48,739 nucleotides of DNA, taken from NCBI GenBank assembly GCA_947476255.1, contig CANJPY010000032.1, forward strand, positions 1 to 48,739. The letters run 5' to 3'. Below are positions 16,653-27,200 of the stretch, piece after piece. This DNA is from Chthoniobacteraceae bacterium. Its GTDB lineage: Bacteria > Verrucomicrobiota > Verrucomicrobiia > Chthoniobacterales > Chthoniobacteraceae. The notes below the pieces were generated by a model. It worked only from the letters and a program-made list of their open reading frames with translations, did no database searches and was not told the origin of the DNA. Each line of letters starts with the position of its first letter. Position 1 is the stretch's first letter. Position numbers and translations under genes: made by a program.

Positions 16653-17663
16653 TCACGCGCCGCGTTTGGGGTCAAAGGCCCGCTGGAGAGAATCCCCAAA
16701 CAGATTCAACGCGAGTACCATCAAAAACAAGGCGCACGAAGACGCCGTCAGATTCCACCACACAAGCGGTTCCCGAGACAGTTCCGAGCGGGATGCATCA
16801 ATCATCGTCCCCCAACTTGCCGTCCCCACAGGGGCGCCCACTCCCAAATAACTTAGCACCGCCTCCGCAAGGACCAGTCCTGAGAATCCCAAAACAAACT
16901 TGATCAGAACCAGATGCATCACATTCGGAAGCAGGTGCCGCGTGAGAATCCTCCAGTCGGACTGCCCCAAAGCCTTGGCCGCGGCGATGTAAGGCCGCTC
17001 CACCTGCCGCAATGTTTCCCCCCGGATAAGACGGGCCATTCCCACCCACCCGGTGATCCCAAGCGCTATCGCCATACTGCCCAGACCCTTGCCAAGAACC
17101 ATGAGAATCGCAACCAGCATCAGAATCTCGGGCACCGCCGCAACGGTGCTGTAAACATACTGCACCGCATCATCAACCCAGCGCCGGTAATAACCCGCCA
17201 TCAAACCAAGCAGGACACCCAGCGGGATGTAAATCAGGCTCGTTAACCCACCGATCCACAACGCCGAACGCGTCGCCCGCAGGGTCTGGACAAGTGTGTC
17301 ACGCCCAAGCGCGTCCGTCCCTAAAACATGTCTGCCCAAAAGAGGCTTTGGATCCGCCACGGACAGGGCCGTCGTTGCAAGCGGAGCTGAGTAGCTTTTC
17401 TCCTGCGGAATACCCGCGGTGAGGCGCTGCAATAAAGTCACACTCCCCGAGGCACTTGGAAGCACAATACTCTCCAGCGTCCCCACCACGAGGTACAGCC
17501 CAATCACGCAAAGCGAGACCAGCCCAAGCTTGTCGCGCCGCAAATGCTTCCACGCGGTCTGCCAGCGCTCGGAACGCAACCCCCAAACAACCAGACGGGC
17601 CAGCAACCCATAACCTGCTAGCAGGCAAAGATTTTGAACCCAGATTTGATCCAGCCATTTCAT
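16653..17663 (-). CDS. Peptide ABC importer permease, OppC/DppC-like
   Basis: 336 residues from ATG 17663. A frame start at 17708 is possible but would overlap the upstream gene. The N-terminal cytoplasmic part (AWKHLRRDKLGLVSLCVIGLY) is typical of OppC-type permeases. After a periplasmic loop carrying HVLGTDALGRDTLVQ, another OppC hallmark, several transmembrane helices follow. The EAA-like coupling loop reads YIAAAKALGQSDWRILTRHLLPN, and this segment contacts the ATPase. The C-terminal ALNLFGDSLQRAFDPKRG is also standard. It pairs with the OppB-like permease six bases upstream to form the membrane channel. Nothing points to a specific substrate. Confidence 0.92.
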   Translation of the reverse strand: MKWLDQIWVQNLCLLAGYGLLARLVVWGLRSERWQTAWKHLRRDKLGLVSLCVIGLYLVVGTLESIVLPSASGSVTLLQRLTAGIPQEKSYSAPLATTALSVADPKPLLGRHVLGTDALGRDTLVQTLRATRSALWIGGLTSLIYIPLGVLLGLMAGYYRRWVDDAVQYVYSTVAAVPEILMLVAILMVLGKGLGSMAIALGITGWVGMARLIRGETLRQVERPYIAAAKALGQSDWRILTRHLLPNVMHLVLIKFVLGFSGLVLAEAVLSYLGVGAPVGTASWGTMIDASRSELSREPLVWWNLTASSCALFLMVLALNLFGDSLQRAFDPKRGA

Positions 17664-17668
17664 AAAGT

Positions 17669-18643
17669 TTATCCCAGCCGAATCCGGGGATCCGCCCACG
17701 CGTAGCACAAATCCGTCAGCAACAGTCCGCCGAGATACATCAGCGAACCAAGAAACACAGAGGCCTGCACCACGGCAAAGTCGGGAGCTTGAATCGCCGT
17801 GACCAAAACGTTCCCCAACCCAGGGATCCCAAAAAAGTTCTCCAAGAGCAAGGACCCCATGATCAAAAAGGGCAGCGACGCCACCACAAGCGTGATCAAA
17901 TTGATGAGTCCGTTTTTAAAGACATGACTCAAAAGCACCCTCGCTTTGGAAACCCCTTTTGCACGGGCGGTCCGGATATAATCCTGCCCCATCTCCTCCA
18001 AAAACAAGGCGCGAAACAAACGCACATCCGCCCCCAACCCGCTCACAACCATCAGCGCCACAGGCAGCAGCAAAAACTTGGGCGCCGACCAGCCACTCGC
18101 TTCAAAACCAAACGCGGGAAAATAATTCAATACCTGTGCCACGACAAACTGGCCGAAAATCACGTACACCATCACCGGCACACTCATCAACGCCACGCAA
18201 AGGAAGGTGGCCATGAAATCAACCGCAGCATTGCGAATGAAGACGAGATACAACGCCAGAGCCACGGACACCGCGAGGCTCACTAAAAATGCGGGCACGG
18301 TCAGCAGCAGCGAGGGAAGCGCCCCTTGGGCGAAGATTTCCCGCAGGGGCCGGCCGCTCACATCAGACGTTCCCAAGTCAAACGTCACAAGCCGGCCAAG
18401 CTGAGTCACAAAAAGCGAGTCATGCCACGGCTGGCCGGGTGTCGTGTTAATGAGCAAAGGCTTGTCGTACCCGCGATTATGCAGCCAGTTTTCCACGCTC
18501 TTGGGCGTCGCCTTCTGTCCCAAAACCCTCCGGGCGGTCGCCTCGGGACTTTGCACGACAAAGAAAAGAACGAACGTCAAAAGCATCACGCCAAAGACGA
18601 TCGGGACGAAAAAAAAGAGACGGCGAATGAGATAGGCTAGCAT
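17669..18643 (-). CDS. Peptide ABC importer permease, OppB/DppB-like
   Basis: 324 residues. The start MLAYLIRRLFFFVPIVFGV is the classical OppB opening, with the first helix followed by a long periplasmic segment. The coupling loop is YIRTARAKGVSKARVLLSHVFKN, and the conserved block LLENFFGIPGLGNVLVTAI comes next, then a final helix ending in ADPRIRLG. Together with the OppC-like protein it forms the channel of the importer. It starts three bases after the stop of the binding lipoprotein gene and ends six bases before the next permease, so the four genes form one tight operon. The coupling loop and the conserved C-terminal block both read as intact. Confidence 0.92.
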   Translation of the reverse strand: MLAYLIRRLFFFVPIVFGVMLLTFVLFFVVQSPEATARRVLGQKATPKSVENWLHNRGYDKPLLINTTPGQPWHDSLFVTQLGRLVTFDLGTSDVSGRPLREIFAQGALPSLLLTVPAFLVSLAVSVALALYLVFIRNAAVDFMATFLCVALMSVPVMVYVIFGQFVVAQVLNYFPAFGFEASGWSAPKFLLLPVALMVVSGLGADVRLFRALFLEEMGQDYIRTARAKGVSKARVLLSHVFKNGLINLITLVVASLPFLIMGSLLLENFFGIPGLGNVLVTAIQAPDFAVVQASVFLGSLMYLGGLLLTDLCYAWADPRIRLG

Positions 18644-18646
18644 GGC

Positions 18647-20656
18647 TCAGTGTTTCCTCCGCAGGTTGAAGGTGAACAAGCCAACCGCAACAAGTCCACA
18701 AAGCACCACCCCAATGGGCCACACTGGTTTTTTGTTCCATTGCGCACGCAGGTTCTCCCTTAATGCGTGGTCCAGCACCGCGTACTTCAACCCGCCCTCC
18801 AACATCGGGTTACTCTGGATGCGCGGGGCCCAGGGCTGGGTGAGCCCAAAGGTCGAACGGTGCATGTTCAAAATGTTCGGTACATCCTCCGCCAGGATCG
18901 CATTCATCTTCAACCCAATCGCATCGCGCTCGGCGCAGTTTTCCATCGTTGCCATCTTCTCAAACAAACGGTCAAACTCCGGATTTTTATAGCGGCTGTG
19001 ATTCTTCCCCGCCGGAGGAAAGTTCTTGCTGTAGTACAGGAAATAAAAGTTTTCCGGGTCCGGGTAATCCGCCCCCCAACCGCTGCCCGTCGCGAGTTGA
19101 TATCCGCCATTGTCCAACTTCTCCAACAACCGCGCGAAGGGATTCTCGACGACCTTCACCTTGATTCCCAGTTGCTCAAACTGCTGCTGGTTAAACTCCG
19201 CCATCATCCGCTCATTGGCGCTCCCGCCCGTGGTGTCCAACGAGATCTCGAGCACCTTGCCAGTGGCATCCCTGCCGTTGGGATAACCAGCCTCCGCAAG
19301 CAACGCTTTGGCTTTCTCCAAATTATACCCATAGGGATTTTTGAATTCCTTCTGGTAACCTGCAATCCCCGGAGGCAGCAGTTGCTCGGCCACAATCGGC
19401 ACGCTGTTGAAGAATATATCCAAATTCGCCTGAGCGTTGAACGCCGCGGAAAGCGCCTGCCTCAACTTCTGATTCGGCCCCAACACGGGATCTTCCATGT
19501 TCACCGACATGAAAAAAGTGCTCGGCTCAGTATCACGGTGAAGAGTCACTCCCCGCTCCTTATACTTTCCAGACAAATCCCGTGACGGGGTCACCAAACT
19601 TGAAAAGGCATCTTTGCCCACCCCCATCCCGTCCAAATAACCCTGCCGAAACAACAAGAAAACCGGGATCGTCTCCCGAAAAACCGTCATATTTACCTCA
19701 TCCACAAGAGGAAGCGCTTTTCCAGCCAAAGGCCGCAACAAGGCCTCCTGCTCCGCCCCCCAGCCATCCTGTGGAAATGTCGTCGTCCGGTAGACTGGAT
19801 TGCGCTTCAAACGGATCCGCGTATTGCGCTTCCAATCCGCGATCTGGAAGGGCCCCGTACCAACTGGGTGAAAGCGGAACAGATCGCGCGTCGTGCCCTC
19901 ATGCACCTTGCCATCGTAAAACTCCACAGCCTCCCGGGCCACAGGAGAAGTGAAGTGCATCGCCAGCCAATACAAAAGCTGCGGATACGCCGCTTTAAGA
20001 TGGATCTCAAAGGTGTACCGCCCTGTCACCTCCAACCCTGAAAACGGCTTGCTGTAATCAAAAGACTCCGTCTTGCGCGCGGCCTCAAACGCCTCGGCCA
20101 TGCCCTCCACGTAGTCTTGCAAATTCGAGAGTGCAGGACACTCCACCTTAGGGTCCGTAATGCGTTGAAAGGCGTACTGAACGTCAGTCGCTACAACTTC
20201 ACGTCCGCGCCCTTCCGGAAAGCAGGGATCATCGTGAAACAAAATCCCCGCCTTAAGCTCGCACCGGTACGAAACTCCGCCCGAAGGCTTTACAACACGC
20301 TCCGGCAATTTCAATAACAGGCAGGGAGTCAATTCATAAGGGTCCGTCTTGAAGGGCTGATACTCCAACAGACATTCCTGAACCGGCTCCAAAATACGCC
20401 GACTAATCGCGTCGTACGATACCTGGGGATCCAAAGACCGCGGGTCTTCTGGTAGTGCACCGTATCGGACCTTCCAAGGCGTTCCATCCTCCCCGGTCTT
20501 TTGCAGCGGCTCTGGGTGCGGATTGTTCGAACAGCCCGCGAGCATGAGGGAGCAGGCCAATAACACGCCCGCGCAGACGCGCGCCACACATGGGTAGGGG
20601 CGCAAAAAAGCCGCTGCGATCAAAGCAAGGCAGCGGCTAGATGTGCGGGGAGGCAT
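18647..20656 (-). CDS. Peptide-binding lipoprotein (SBP family 5) with a C-terminal membrane helix
   Basis: 669 residues from ATG 20656. An internal GTG at 20587 would shorten the leader to a normal lipoprotein signal. A lipobox LAGC places the lipidated cysteine at about residue 41. The body is an OppA/DppA-type solute-binding protein: RYGALPEDPRSLDPQ at the start, a long Cherry-core region, then WGADYPDPENF, which is typical of the family. It captures peptides for the permeases encoded just downstream (gap three bases). Unusually, it ends with a predicted membrane helix (WPIGVVLCGLVAVGLFTF) and a basic tail, so it may be held at both ends. It is the first gene of the operon and is transcribed away from tsf's 3' end. 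Confidence 0.9.
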   Translation of the reverse strand: MPPRTSSRCLALIAAAFLRPYPCVARVCAGVLLACSLMLAGCSNNPHPEPLQKTGEDGTPWKVRYGALPEDPRSLDPQVSYDAISRRILEPVQECLLEYQPFKTDPYELTPCLLLKLPERVVKPSGGVSYRCELKAGILFHDDPCFPEGRGREVVATDVQYAFQRITDPKVECPALSNLQDYVEGMAEAFEAARKTESFDYSKPFSGLEVTGRYTFEIHLKAAYPQLLYWLAMHFTSPVAREAVEFYDGKVHEGTTRDLFRFHPVGTGPFQIADWKRNTRIRLKRNPVYRTTTFPQDGWGAEQEALLRPLAGKALPLVDEVNMTVFRETIPVFLLFRQGYLDGMGVGKDAFSSLVTPSRDLSGKYKERGVTLHRDTEPSTFFMSVNMEDPVLGPNQKLRQALSAAFNAQANLDIFFNSVPIVAEQLLPPGIAGYQKEFKNPYGYNLEKAKALLAEAGYPNGRDATGKVLEISLDTTGGSANERMMAEFNQQQFEQLGIKVKVVENPFARLLEKLDNGGYQLATGSGWGADYPDPENFYFLYYSKNFPPAGKNHSRYKNPEFDRLFEKMATMENCAERDAIGLKMNAILAEDVPNILNMHRSTFGLTQPWAPRIQSNPMLEGGLKYAVLDHALRENLRAQWNKKPVWPIGVVLCGLVAVGLFTFNLRRKH

Positions 20657-20787
20657 AGCCGGCTATGTTAGTGCCAGCATGGCGTAACATCAAGGCTTCG
20701 AGTCGGGGAGAAGGCAGAAGATTTTCGACAAATCTCGGCGGACTTTTCAGCCCACGCGGCACTCAACCCTCAACCGAACCATGGCGT

Positions 20788-21636
20788 TTAGCCAGCGATC
20801 TCTTCCCCAACCATGAACCGGACGAACCCCCGTATCGAGATATTCTCGCTGAGTTCCTTGTTCTTATCGGCCACAAGCTGCGTAATCGTCTGGTCGGGAT
20901 TCTTGATAAACGCCTGCTCCAAAAGACAGGAGGTGGAGTAGAACTTGCCCATCTTCCCCTCAACGATCTGCTCAATAATATTGGCGGGCTTTCCGGGAGG
21001 CACCTGACCGCGGTACACTTCGCGCTCACGCTCGGCAAGGGCCGCAGGGACGCTGTCACGGGAAACACAGACGGGATTTGCAGCGGCAATCTGCAGCGTG
21101 ATGTCCCGCACCAGCTGCTTGAATTCTTCGCGTCCGACCGTCGCGTCACTGTTCGCTCCAACCTCCAATAGAACACCCACTTTTCCGCCCGTGTGAATGT
21201 AGGAAGACACGGCCCCGCTGCCGTGAACCTCGAGCCGAGCATGGCGGCGGATCCGGATGTTTTCGCCCAGTTTTTGCACAGCCTCAACGCGATCTGCTTC
21301 GAGGTCTGCGTTGTCATTTTCAGCGAGCTTGGATGCAACCGTGTCCGTCAAAGCTTTGAACGCATCGTTTTTAGCGACGAAATCTGTTTCGCAGTTCACT
21401 TCCACCAACACCCCGACCTTGCCGTTGTGCACGATGGCCTGGGCGATCACCCCTTCCTTGGCTTCACGGTCCGCCTTCTTAGCGGCGCTCGCAGCCCCCT
21501 TTTTCCGAAGCAGATCAATCGCCGCCTCCAAGTCTCCCTTCACTTCGGCCAGCGCACGTTTGCAGTCCATGAGACCTGCATTGGTTTTCTCACGCAGGGT
21601 CTTTACTAATTGGGCATCGATGACTATTTCGCTCAT
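20788..21636 (-). CDS. tsf: Translation elongation factor Ts
   Basis: 282 residues. EF-Ts recycles EF-Tu from its GDP to its GTP form during translation. The UBA-like N-terminal domain (VKTLREKTNAGLMDCKRAL) and the signature EVNCETDFVAKN in the core are both intact, followed by two related dimer-forming subdomains and a C-terminal helix. Length matches the family. It lies 169 bases downstream of rpsB on the same strand, the normal bacterial order. The gap contains a weak GCAAT/ATTGC dyad, but no strong terminator or promoter was recognised, so read-through from rpsB is likely. Confidence 0.97.
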   Translation of the reverse strand: MSEIVIDAQLVKTLREKTNAGLMDCKRALAEVKGDLEAAIDLLRKKGAASAAKKADREAKEGVIAQAIVHNGKVGVLVEVNCETDFVAKNDAFKALTDTVASKLAENDNADLEADRVEAVQKLGENIRIRRHARLEVHGSGAVSSYIHTGGKVGVLLEVGANSDATVGREEFKQLVRDITLQIAAANPVCVSRDSVPAALAEREREVYRGQVPPGKPANIIEQIVEGKMGKFYSTSCLLEQAFIKNPDQTITQLVADKNKELSENISIRGFVRFMVGEEIAG

Positions 21637-21805
21637 ACTTATCTAAGTTTTTTGGGGTTAAATTGGGGTTTGAAAAAGCGACCCTTACAAACCCGAAACG
21701 GCGCCCCAGCAATCTTAAAAATTGCAAGCAGCGCCGCTGGAACAAGGTGTCGCTTTCTGCGAGTGGCAGCGCCCTCAACTGCGGGCGCCAACCAATCAAA
21801 GCATT

Positions 21806-22576
21806 CTATTCGCTGACTGCGGTCAAATCCTGCGGCTTCTCAGCCACGGGTGCAGCCACGGGTGCAGCCACGGGTGCAGCCACGGGTGCGTGACTCGCGC
21901 CAGAACCAGAAACCAAAGCGTCCACAAGCTTTTGGAGCACCACGCGGATCGAACGGATCGCATCGTCATTTCCGGCGATCGGGTAGGTGATCAACGCCGG
22001 ATCAGCATTCGTATCCGTGATCGCAACTGTCGGAATCTTCAGACGACGGGCTTCCGCCACGGCGATTCCTTCGCGCACCGTGTCGATGATGATCATCGCG
22101 TCAGGAAGCTTCTCCATCGTGCGAATCCCCTCAAGATTGCGCTTGAGCTTTTCGCCTTCGCGCCGAAGAGCGGAGATTTCCTGATTGCCCATCTTGGAAT
22201 ACTCGGGCTGCTTCTCGAGAGTCTCGATGTAGGTCATGCGCGCCACACTCTTGCGGATGGTCGTCATGTTGGTGAGCGTACCACCCAGCCAGCGCTGGTT
22301 GACATAGAACTGGCCGCAGGCCTGAGCTGCTTCCTTGACCGCTTCCTGAGCCTGCTTTTTGCAGCCCACGAAAAGCACTTTGCCGCCACGGGCGGAAAGG
22401 GCGCTCAAAAATTTGATCGCTGCATCCAACTGATGAACAGTCGAACCCAAGTTAATAATATGCAATGCATTACGCTTTTCAAAGATGAAGGGTTTCATCT
22501 TCGGGTTCCAGCGCTTGCTCTGGTGCCCGAAGTGGACACCCGCTTCGAGCAATTCTGTCATGAGTTCTGTGGACAT
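21806..22576 (-). CDS. rpsB: 30S ribosomal protein S2 with an Ala/Pro/Val tail
   Basis: 256 residues. The signatures LLEAGVHFGHQSKRWNPKM near the start, VNQRWLGGTLTN in the middle and DTNADPALITYPIAGNDDA near the end identify S2, which binds the small subunit between head and body. The conserved part ends near residue 230. After that a tail HAPVAAPVAAPVAAPVAEK is built from four perfect 12-base repeats and is not part of the S2 fold. It heads the rpsB-tsf operon. The start MSTELMTELL is standard. Confidence 0.97.
   Translation of the reverse strand: MSTELMTELLEAGVHFGHQSKRWNPKMKPFIFEKRNALHIINLGSTVHQLDAAIKFLSALSARGGKVLFVGCKKQAQEAVKEAAQACGQFYVNQRWLGGTLTNMTTIRKSVARMTYIETLEKQPEYSKMGNQEISALRREGEKLKRNLEGIRTMEKLPDAMIIIDTVREGIAVAEARRLKIPTVAITDTNADPALITYPIAGNDDAIRSIRVVLQKLVDALVSGSGASHAPVAAPVAAPVAAPVAEKPQDLTAVSE
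21841..21888 (-). repeat. Perfect 12-bp tandem repeat inside rpsB
   Basis: Four perfect copies of CAGCCACGGGTG (plus-strand reading) lie in frame at the 3' end of rpsB and encode Ala-Pro-Val-Ala four times. Perfect identity at the DNA level suggests recent slippage-type expansion. Confidence 0.95.
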
Positions 22577-22604
22577 AGCTTATACGACTTTAGAAAAAGG
22601 GTGG

Positions 22605-22618
22605 GGAGATTGATCTCC
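22605..22618 (-). promoter_or_regulatory. Possible leader hairpin before rpsB
   Basis: GGAGAT-TG-ATCTCC lies 29-42 bases upstream of the rpsB start in the likely 5' leader. It can form a five-pair hairpin with a four-base loop. Leaders of rpsB often bind S2 for feedback control, but the structure here is small and the role is a guess. Confidence 0.2.
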
Positions 22619-22775
22619 TGCGCAGCAATTGGCAAGCTTTGGTTTTCTTTTTTTAGATATCAACGGTTGAAATTTCATGATTCACCAAGTTTTCGACGGC
22701 ATCTCGGACCATCCGGAGCGTTATCTTTTGAAAAAAACATCTTCGCCCCACTCGAGATCCCGCCAAAGACGTCCC

Positions 22776-24239
22776 CTAATCAATAATTGCCCTCACCACA
22801 TTGCCGTGGACATCCGTGAGCCGGAAATCTCTCCCCTGAAACCTGTAGGTCAATTTTTCGTGATCAAAGCCCAATTGGTTCAGAATAGTGGCCTGGAGGT
22901 CGTGCACGTGAACGGGATTCTCCGCCACTCCGAAGCCCAACTCATCACTGGATCCGTAGGCAAACCCTTTCTTAAAGCCTCCGCCAGCAAGCATTAATGA
23001 GAAACAGTCCGGATAGTGATCCCGCCCCAAAACGGCACCCCCAGCCGTGCGTCCTTCGCGGAAGGGCGTCCGGCCAAACTCACCGCCCCAGACGATGATC
23101 GTCTCATCGAGGAGGCCCCGCTCCTTGAGTTCCGTAATCAGCGCGGCGACAGGTTTGTCTGTCCGACCCATCTTCTTGGTAAGTCCGTCCCGAATGTCCT
23201 CCGCGGGCCCTGTGCCATGAAAATCCCAGCCCCAGTCAAAAAGCTGAACAAAGCGGACCCCCTGCTCCACCAACCTTCTGGCAAGAAGGCAGTTATTTGC
23301 AAAACTCGCCTCTCCTGGCTGGGCGCCGTAAGCCTCTAAAACAGCGGGCGATTCCTTGGAGATATCCATCACTTCTGGAACAGATGTTTGCATTCTATAC
23401 GCTAACTCGTACTGAGCAATGCGTGTCATCGTTTCCGGATGCCCCAAGGCATCGGCCTGCAGAGCATTCAGATCCTTGAGCGCATCCAGCGTGTGCCGGC
23501 GAGTCTCTCGGCTCATTCCCGCGGGATCGGATACATACAGCACGGGATCTCCCTTCGAGCGGCACTGCACCCCCTGATAAACAGAAGGAATAAAGCCGCT
23601 TCCCCAACACCCCTGCCCCCCGCTCGGCTGCGTGCCCGAGGAAATCAGAACCACAAAGCCCGGCAGATTTTCATTCTCGGACCCCAACCCGTAAGTCACC
23701 CAAGATCCCATCGACGGACGCCCTTGCCTTGGCGACCCCGTGTAGAGCAGAAGCTCGGCCGGGGCATGATTAAACTCGTCCGTCTTCATCGAGTGCACAA
23801 CCGTTACGTCGCCCGCAATCCGATGGAAATTGGGGACAGCATCGGACATCCAGATTCCCCCTGGCCCGTGCTGCGTGAAGTTGCGTGGCGTTCCCATCAA
23901 CTTCGGAACCCCGGTGGTGAAGGCGAACTTTCTGCCCTTTAAAAAATCGTCGGGACAATCCTGCCCGCTGCGTTTCACGAGCTCTGGCTTGTAATCAAAA
24001 ATATCCAGGTTTGGCGGAGCACCGGACATGTGCAAATATATTACGCGCTTCGCCTTGGCTTTTAATGGCGCAGTGCGCGGGCTCAAAGGATTCTCGGCCA
24101 CAACCGCCGCCCCTCCCTTGGCTTCCAGCAGGGACTGCACGGCCATTGCCCCCAAACTGAAACGGCCCGCACCGGAGAGAAAACTCCTCCGCGTCTGGTC
24201 CACCAAGTGCGAAAGGAACGGATTTTCTTCAGAATTCAT
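22776..24239 (-). CDS. Exported DUF1501 protein (second copy)
   Basis: 487 residues. A twin-arginine-like leader TRRSFLSGAGRFSLGAMAV is preceded by an unusual 16-residue N-terminal stretch common in DUF1501 proteins. Family motifs are present: YLHMSGAPPNLDIFDYKP, VVHSMKTDEFNHAPAELLL, WGGEFGRTPF and GRDHYPDCFSLMLAGGG. The fold is alkaline-phosphatase/sulfatase-like and the activity is unknown. It lies 43 bases downstream of the PSCyt1/DUF1549/DUF1553 gene on the same strand, repeating the pairing seen at 4364-8710 but without a ThuA gene. The GSENENLPGFVV segment also occurs in the first copy as GSENDNLPSFVT, so the two share ancestry, but they are clearly diverged. Confidence 0.92.
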   Translation of the reverse strand: MNSEENPFLSHLVDQTRRSFLSGAGRFSLGAMAVQSLLEAKGGAAVVAENPLSPRTAPLKAKAKRVIYLHMSGAPPNLDIFDYKPELVKRSGQDCPDDFLKGRKFAFTTGVPKLMGTPRNFTQHGPGGIWMSDAVPNFHRIAGDVTVVHSMKTDEFNHAPAELLLYTGSPRQGRPSMGSWVTYGLGSENENLPGFVVLISSGTQPSGGQGCWGSGFIPSVYQGVQCRSKGDPVLYVSDPAGMSRETRRHTLDALKDLNALQADALGHPETMTRIAQYELAYRMQTSVPEVMDISKESPAVLEAYGAQPGEASFANNCLLARRLVEQGVRFVQLFDWGWDFHGTGPAEDIRDGLTKKMGRTDKPVAALITELKERGLLDETIIVWGGEFGRTPFREGRTAGGAVLGRDHYPDCFSLMLAGGGFKKGFAYGSSDELGFGVAENPVHVHDLQATILNQLGFDHEKLTYRFQGRDFRLTDVHGNVVRAIID

Positions 24240-24282
24240 AAGGTTTGAAAATTCAAAAACAACGCAAACTCCGCCCCCCCCA

Positions 24283-27200
24283 TCACCGCCGCATCACGGC
24301 TTCGTCCAAATTTAGAACCACATTGGCAAACACCGTCCACGTCGCATACTCCCGTGCGTCGGCCCCAGCGGGCAGCGCCCCGAGCGGATCTGTCGCCATC
24401 TGCTTGGCGCGTGCAGGATCCTGCTCAAAGGCCGCCGCAGCCTCTTCAATCAGACGCTGGAGGCGATCCACCTCTTTGCCCGAAGCCTCGCGTGAAAGCA
24501 CACGCTGGAACGCGAACCGGATCCGGCCTTCCGCGGCACTCCCGCCCTCGGTGATCACCTTACGGGCAAGAGCCTGCGCCGCCTCCACGAACACCGGATC
24601 GTTCAATGTCACCAGAGCCTGCAATGGAGTATTGGTGCGGTTCCGACGCAACGTACATACCTCACGATTAGGCGCATCGAAGGTGGTGAAACTCGGATAC
24701 GGACTGTTGCGCCGCACCTCCGTGTAAAGGGCCCTCCGATAACGGTCCTCGCCCGCGCTGACTTCCCAGTCATTTGCACGCCCGAAAGCCGTGCTCAGTC
24801 CCATGTTTGGCTTCGGCGGACGCACGGGTTTTCCGTACATCGTCGGACTCAAAAGACCTCCGACAAACAGAGCCTGATCCCGCAGAATTTCGGCTGACAT
24901 TCTGAACCTTGGGCCGCGCGCCACCAGGCGATTTTCGGGATCCTTCTCCTGCAGTTCGGGCGTGACCGCGCCTGACTGCCTGTACGCAGCGCTACTCACA
25001 AGCGTCTTCAAAAAGGACTTCACATCCCACCCACTCCGAACCAACTCAAGCGCCAGCCAATCTAGGAGTTCGGGATGAAAAGGCATTTCGCCTTGCGCTC
25101 CAAATTCTTCGCTTGTTCTCACAATCCCCACGCCAAAAAGCGATTCCCAAAACCTGTTGGCAATCACCCGGGCCGTTAACGGATTTTCCGCACTCACCAA
25201 CCAGCGGGCCATGGCGAGGCGGTCAGGCAGCGCGCCAGCGGGCAGGGCTGGAAAAACCCCGGGAGTTCCAGGTGCAACCTCGTCCCCCAGATTTAAATAA
25301 TTGCCCCGAAGCTGCACCTTGGTGACCCTCCGCTTCTCCGCCGCCAATTCTCGTAAAATGGGCACTGTGTTTGGCTTGAGTCCATCGAGCTCCTTCTTCC
25401 TGCTTGCGTACTCGGCACGCTCCTTCCCTGCCTCAGGTGCATGTTCTCTGACGTAGTAATCCAGAGCCTGCGCGGCATTCTGAGGAGACCGCGAGGCGGC
25501 TGGTTCCTTCATTATTGCAACGATTTTAGGAGGCGTCGCAACCAGCAACTCTGCACGACTATCCGAGGTCACCCGCAAGGCAAAGGACGCCAGAAGTTGT
25601 TCGCTTTTGCGGCTCCGTTGATCGAGTTCGACACGAATCGATTCACCCGGTTGCAGTCTGACTGCTTTTTCAGGCACGAGCGTCAACGCTTCTGACTTGG
25701 TGCTGTTGGCAACGTTCCATCCCTTGTTTCTCGCGTTTTGGTCGGCCTTGGCCTTTAAGCCCACAACCGTTTGAGGCTCAAAACCAGCCGCGGCTGACGT
25801 CGCATAAACCGCGCGGAATTTGAGCTCCCGCGCCTTGGCCTTTGGATCTTCGGAAACAATGCTTACCCGAATCTGGTCCAGGATAAACGCTCCTTTGGCA
25901 GACCTGCTGGAGCCTCCCTCCTGCAAGCTTGCGTCCGGAATGGACGCCAATTGAAAAGCTTCAATGTCCGCTGCGGGTGCGGGGAGCACCAAAGTAACAC
26001 TATCCCCACCCTTCTCGGACGAGGAAACAAGGATCGACCCATCCTCGCGCACCTGCGTCGCCGCCCCATTCGTGCTCTGTACGTTAGAGGGTCCAATGCC
26101 CTGCCAGGCCAAGTCGCGAGGAAAGTTGGCATCCCAGTCCTTGAAGCCCTGCTTCCATTCAGGCGAAGCCGTTTTGAAGAGCGCTTCCAACGAAGCAACC
26201 TTCTCTTCCAGCGTTGTCTTCCGAGTCTTTTCTTCCGGCAATAAAAACTGATGCAGAGGCGCTTCATCATTGCGATCCGCGTCTTCCGTTTGGTTCAAAA
26301 GGGCAAAAAAACTGAAGTATTCCTTTTGGGTGAGAGGGTCAAACTTGTGCGTGTGGCATTGGGCGCAAGCCATCGAGGTCCCCATCCAAACGGACCACGT
26401 TGTGTTCACACGGTCGATCACGGCGGCATTCCTGAATTCTTCGTCCGACGTCCCTCCCTCGTTGTTGGTCATCGTGTTCCGATGAAACGCCGTGGCGATG
26501 ATTTGCTCCTCGCTCGGCCCGGGCAAAAGATCTCCCGCAAGCTGCTCTATTGTAAACTGATCAAAAGGCTTGTTGTCATTAAAAGCCTTGATCACGTAGT
26601 CGCGGAAAGCCCAGATACTGCGCCCCGGATCGCTCGGATACCCTGCGGAGTCAGCGTACCTTGCCAAATCCATCCATAAACGCGCCCAATGTTCTCCAAA
26701 AGACGGCTTTGCCAGAAACCGGTCCACCATCCGCACATAGGCCTCCGGAGCTGGATCGCGTTTGAACGCCTCAACCTCTTCCACCAAGGGCGGCAACCCC
26801 GTCAGATCCAAGGCCACGCGCCGGATCAACGTTTCGCGATCGGCCTCCGCACTCGGTTTGAGCCCTTCGGTGCGCATGCGCGAAAAAAGGAACCGATCCA
26901 CTGCGGAAGAATTCCAGCGCGGTTCGGACACCTCCGGAACGTGAGGTGCAACAGGTTTGATGTAAGCCCAGTGCCCCGCATAGGGCGCCCCCTCTTGAAT
27001 CCAGCGGCGGATGAGAGCCACCTCTTTTTCCGTCAATTTCTTTCCCGTCTTGGGCGGTGGCATCACCTCTTCCTTGTCCTTGGTCAGAATGCGCTCCAGA
27101 AGAAGGCTTTTCTCGGGATGCTCCGCCACAAGTGCAAATCCCGAGTCCAAAGCGGCGAACGCGCCCTCTTCCGTGTCAAGACGCAGGCCTTTGTCGCCAT

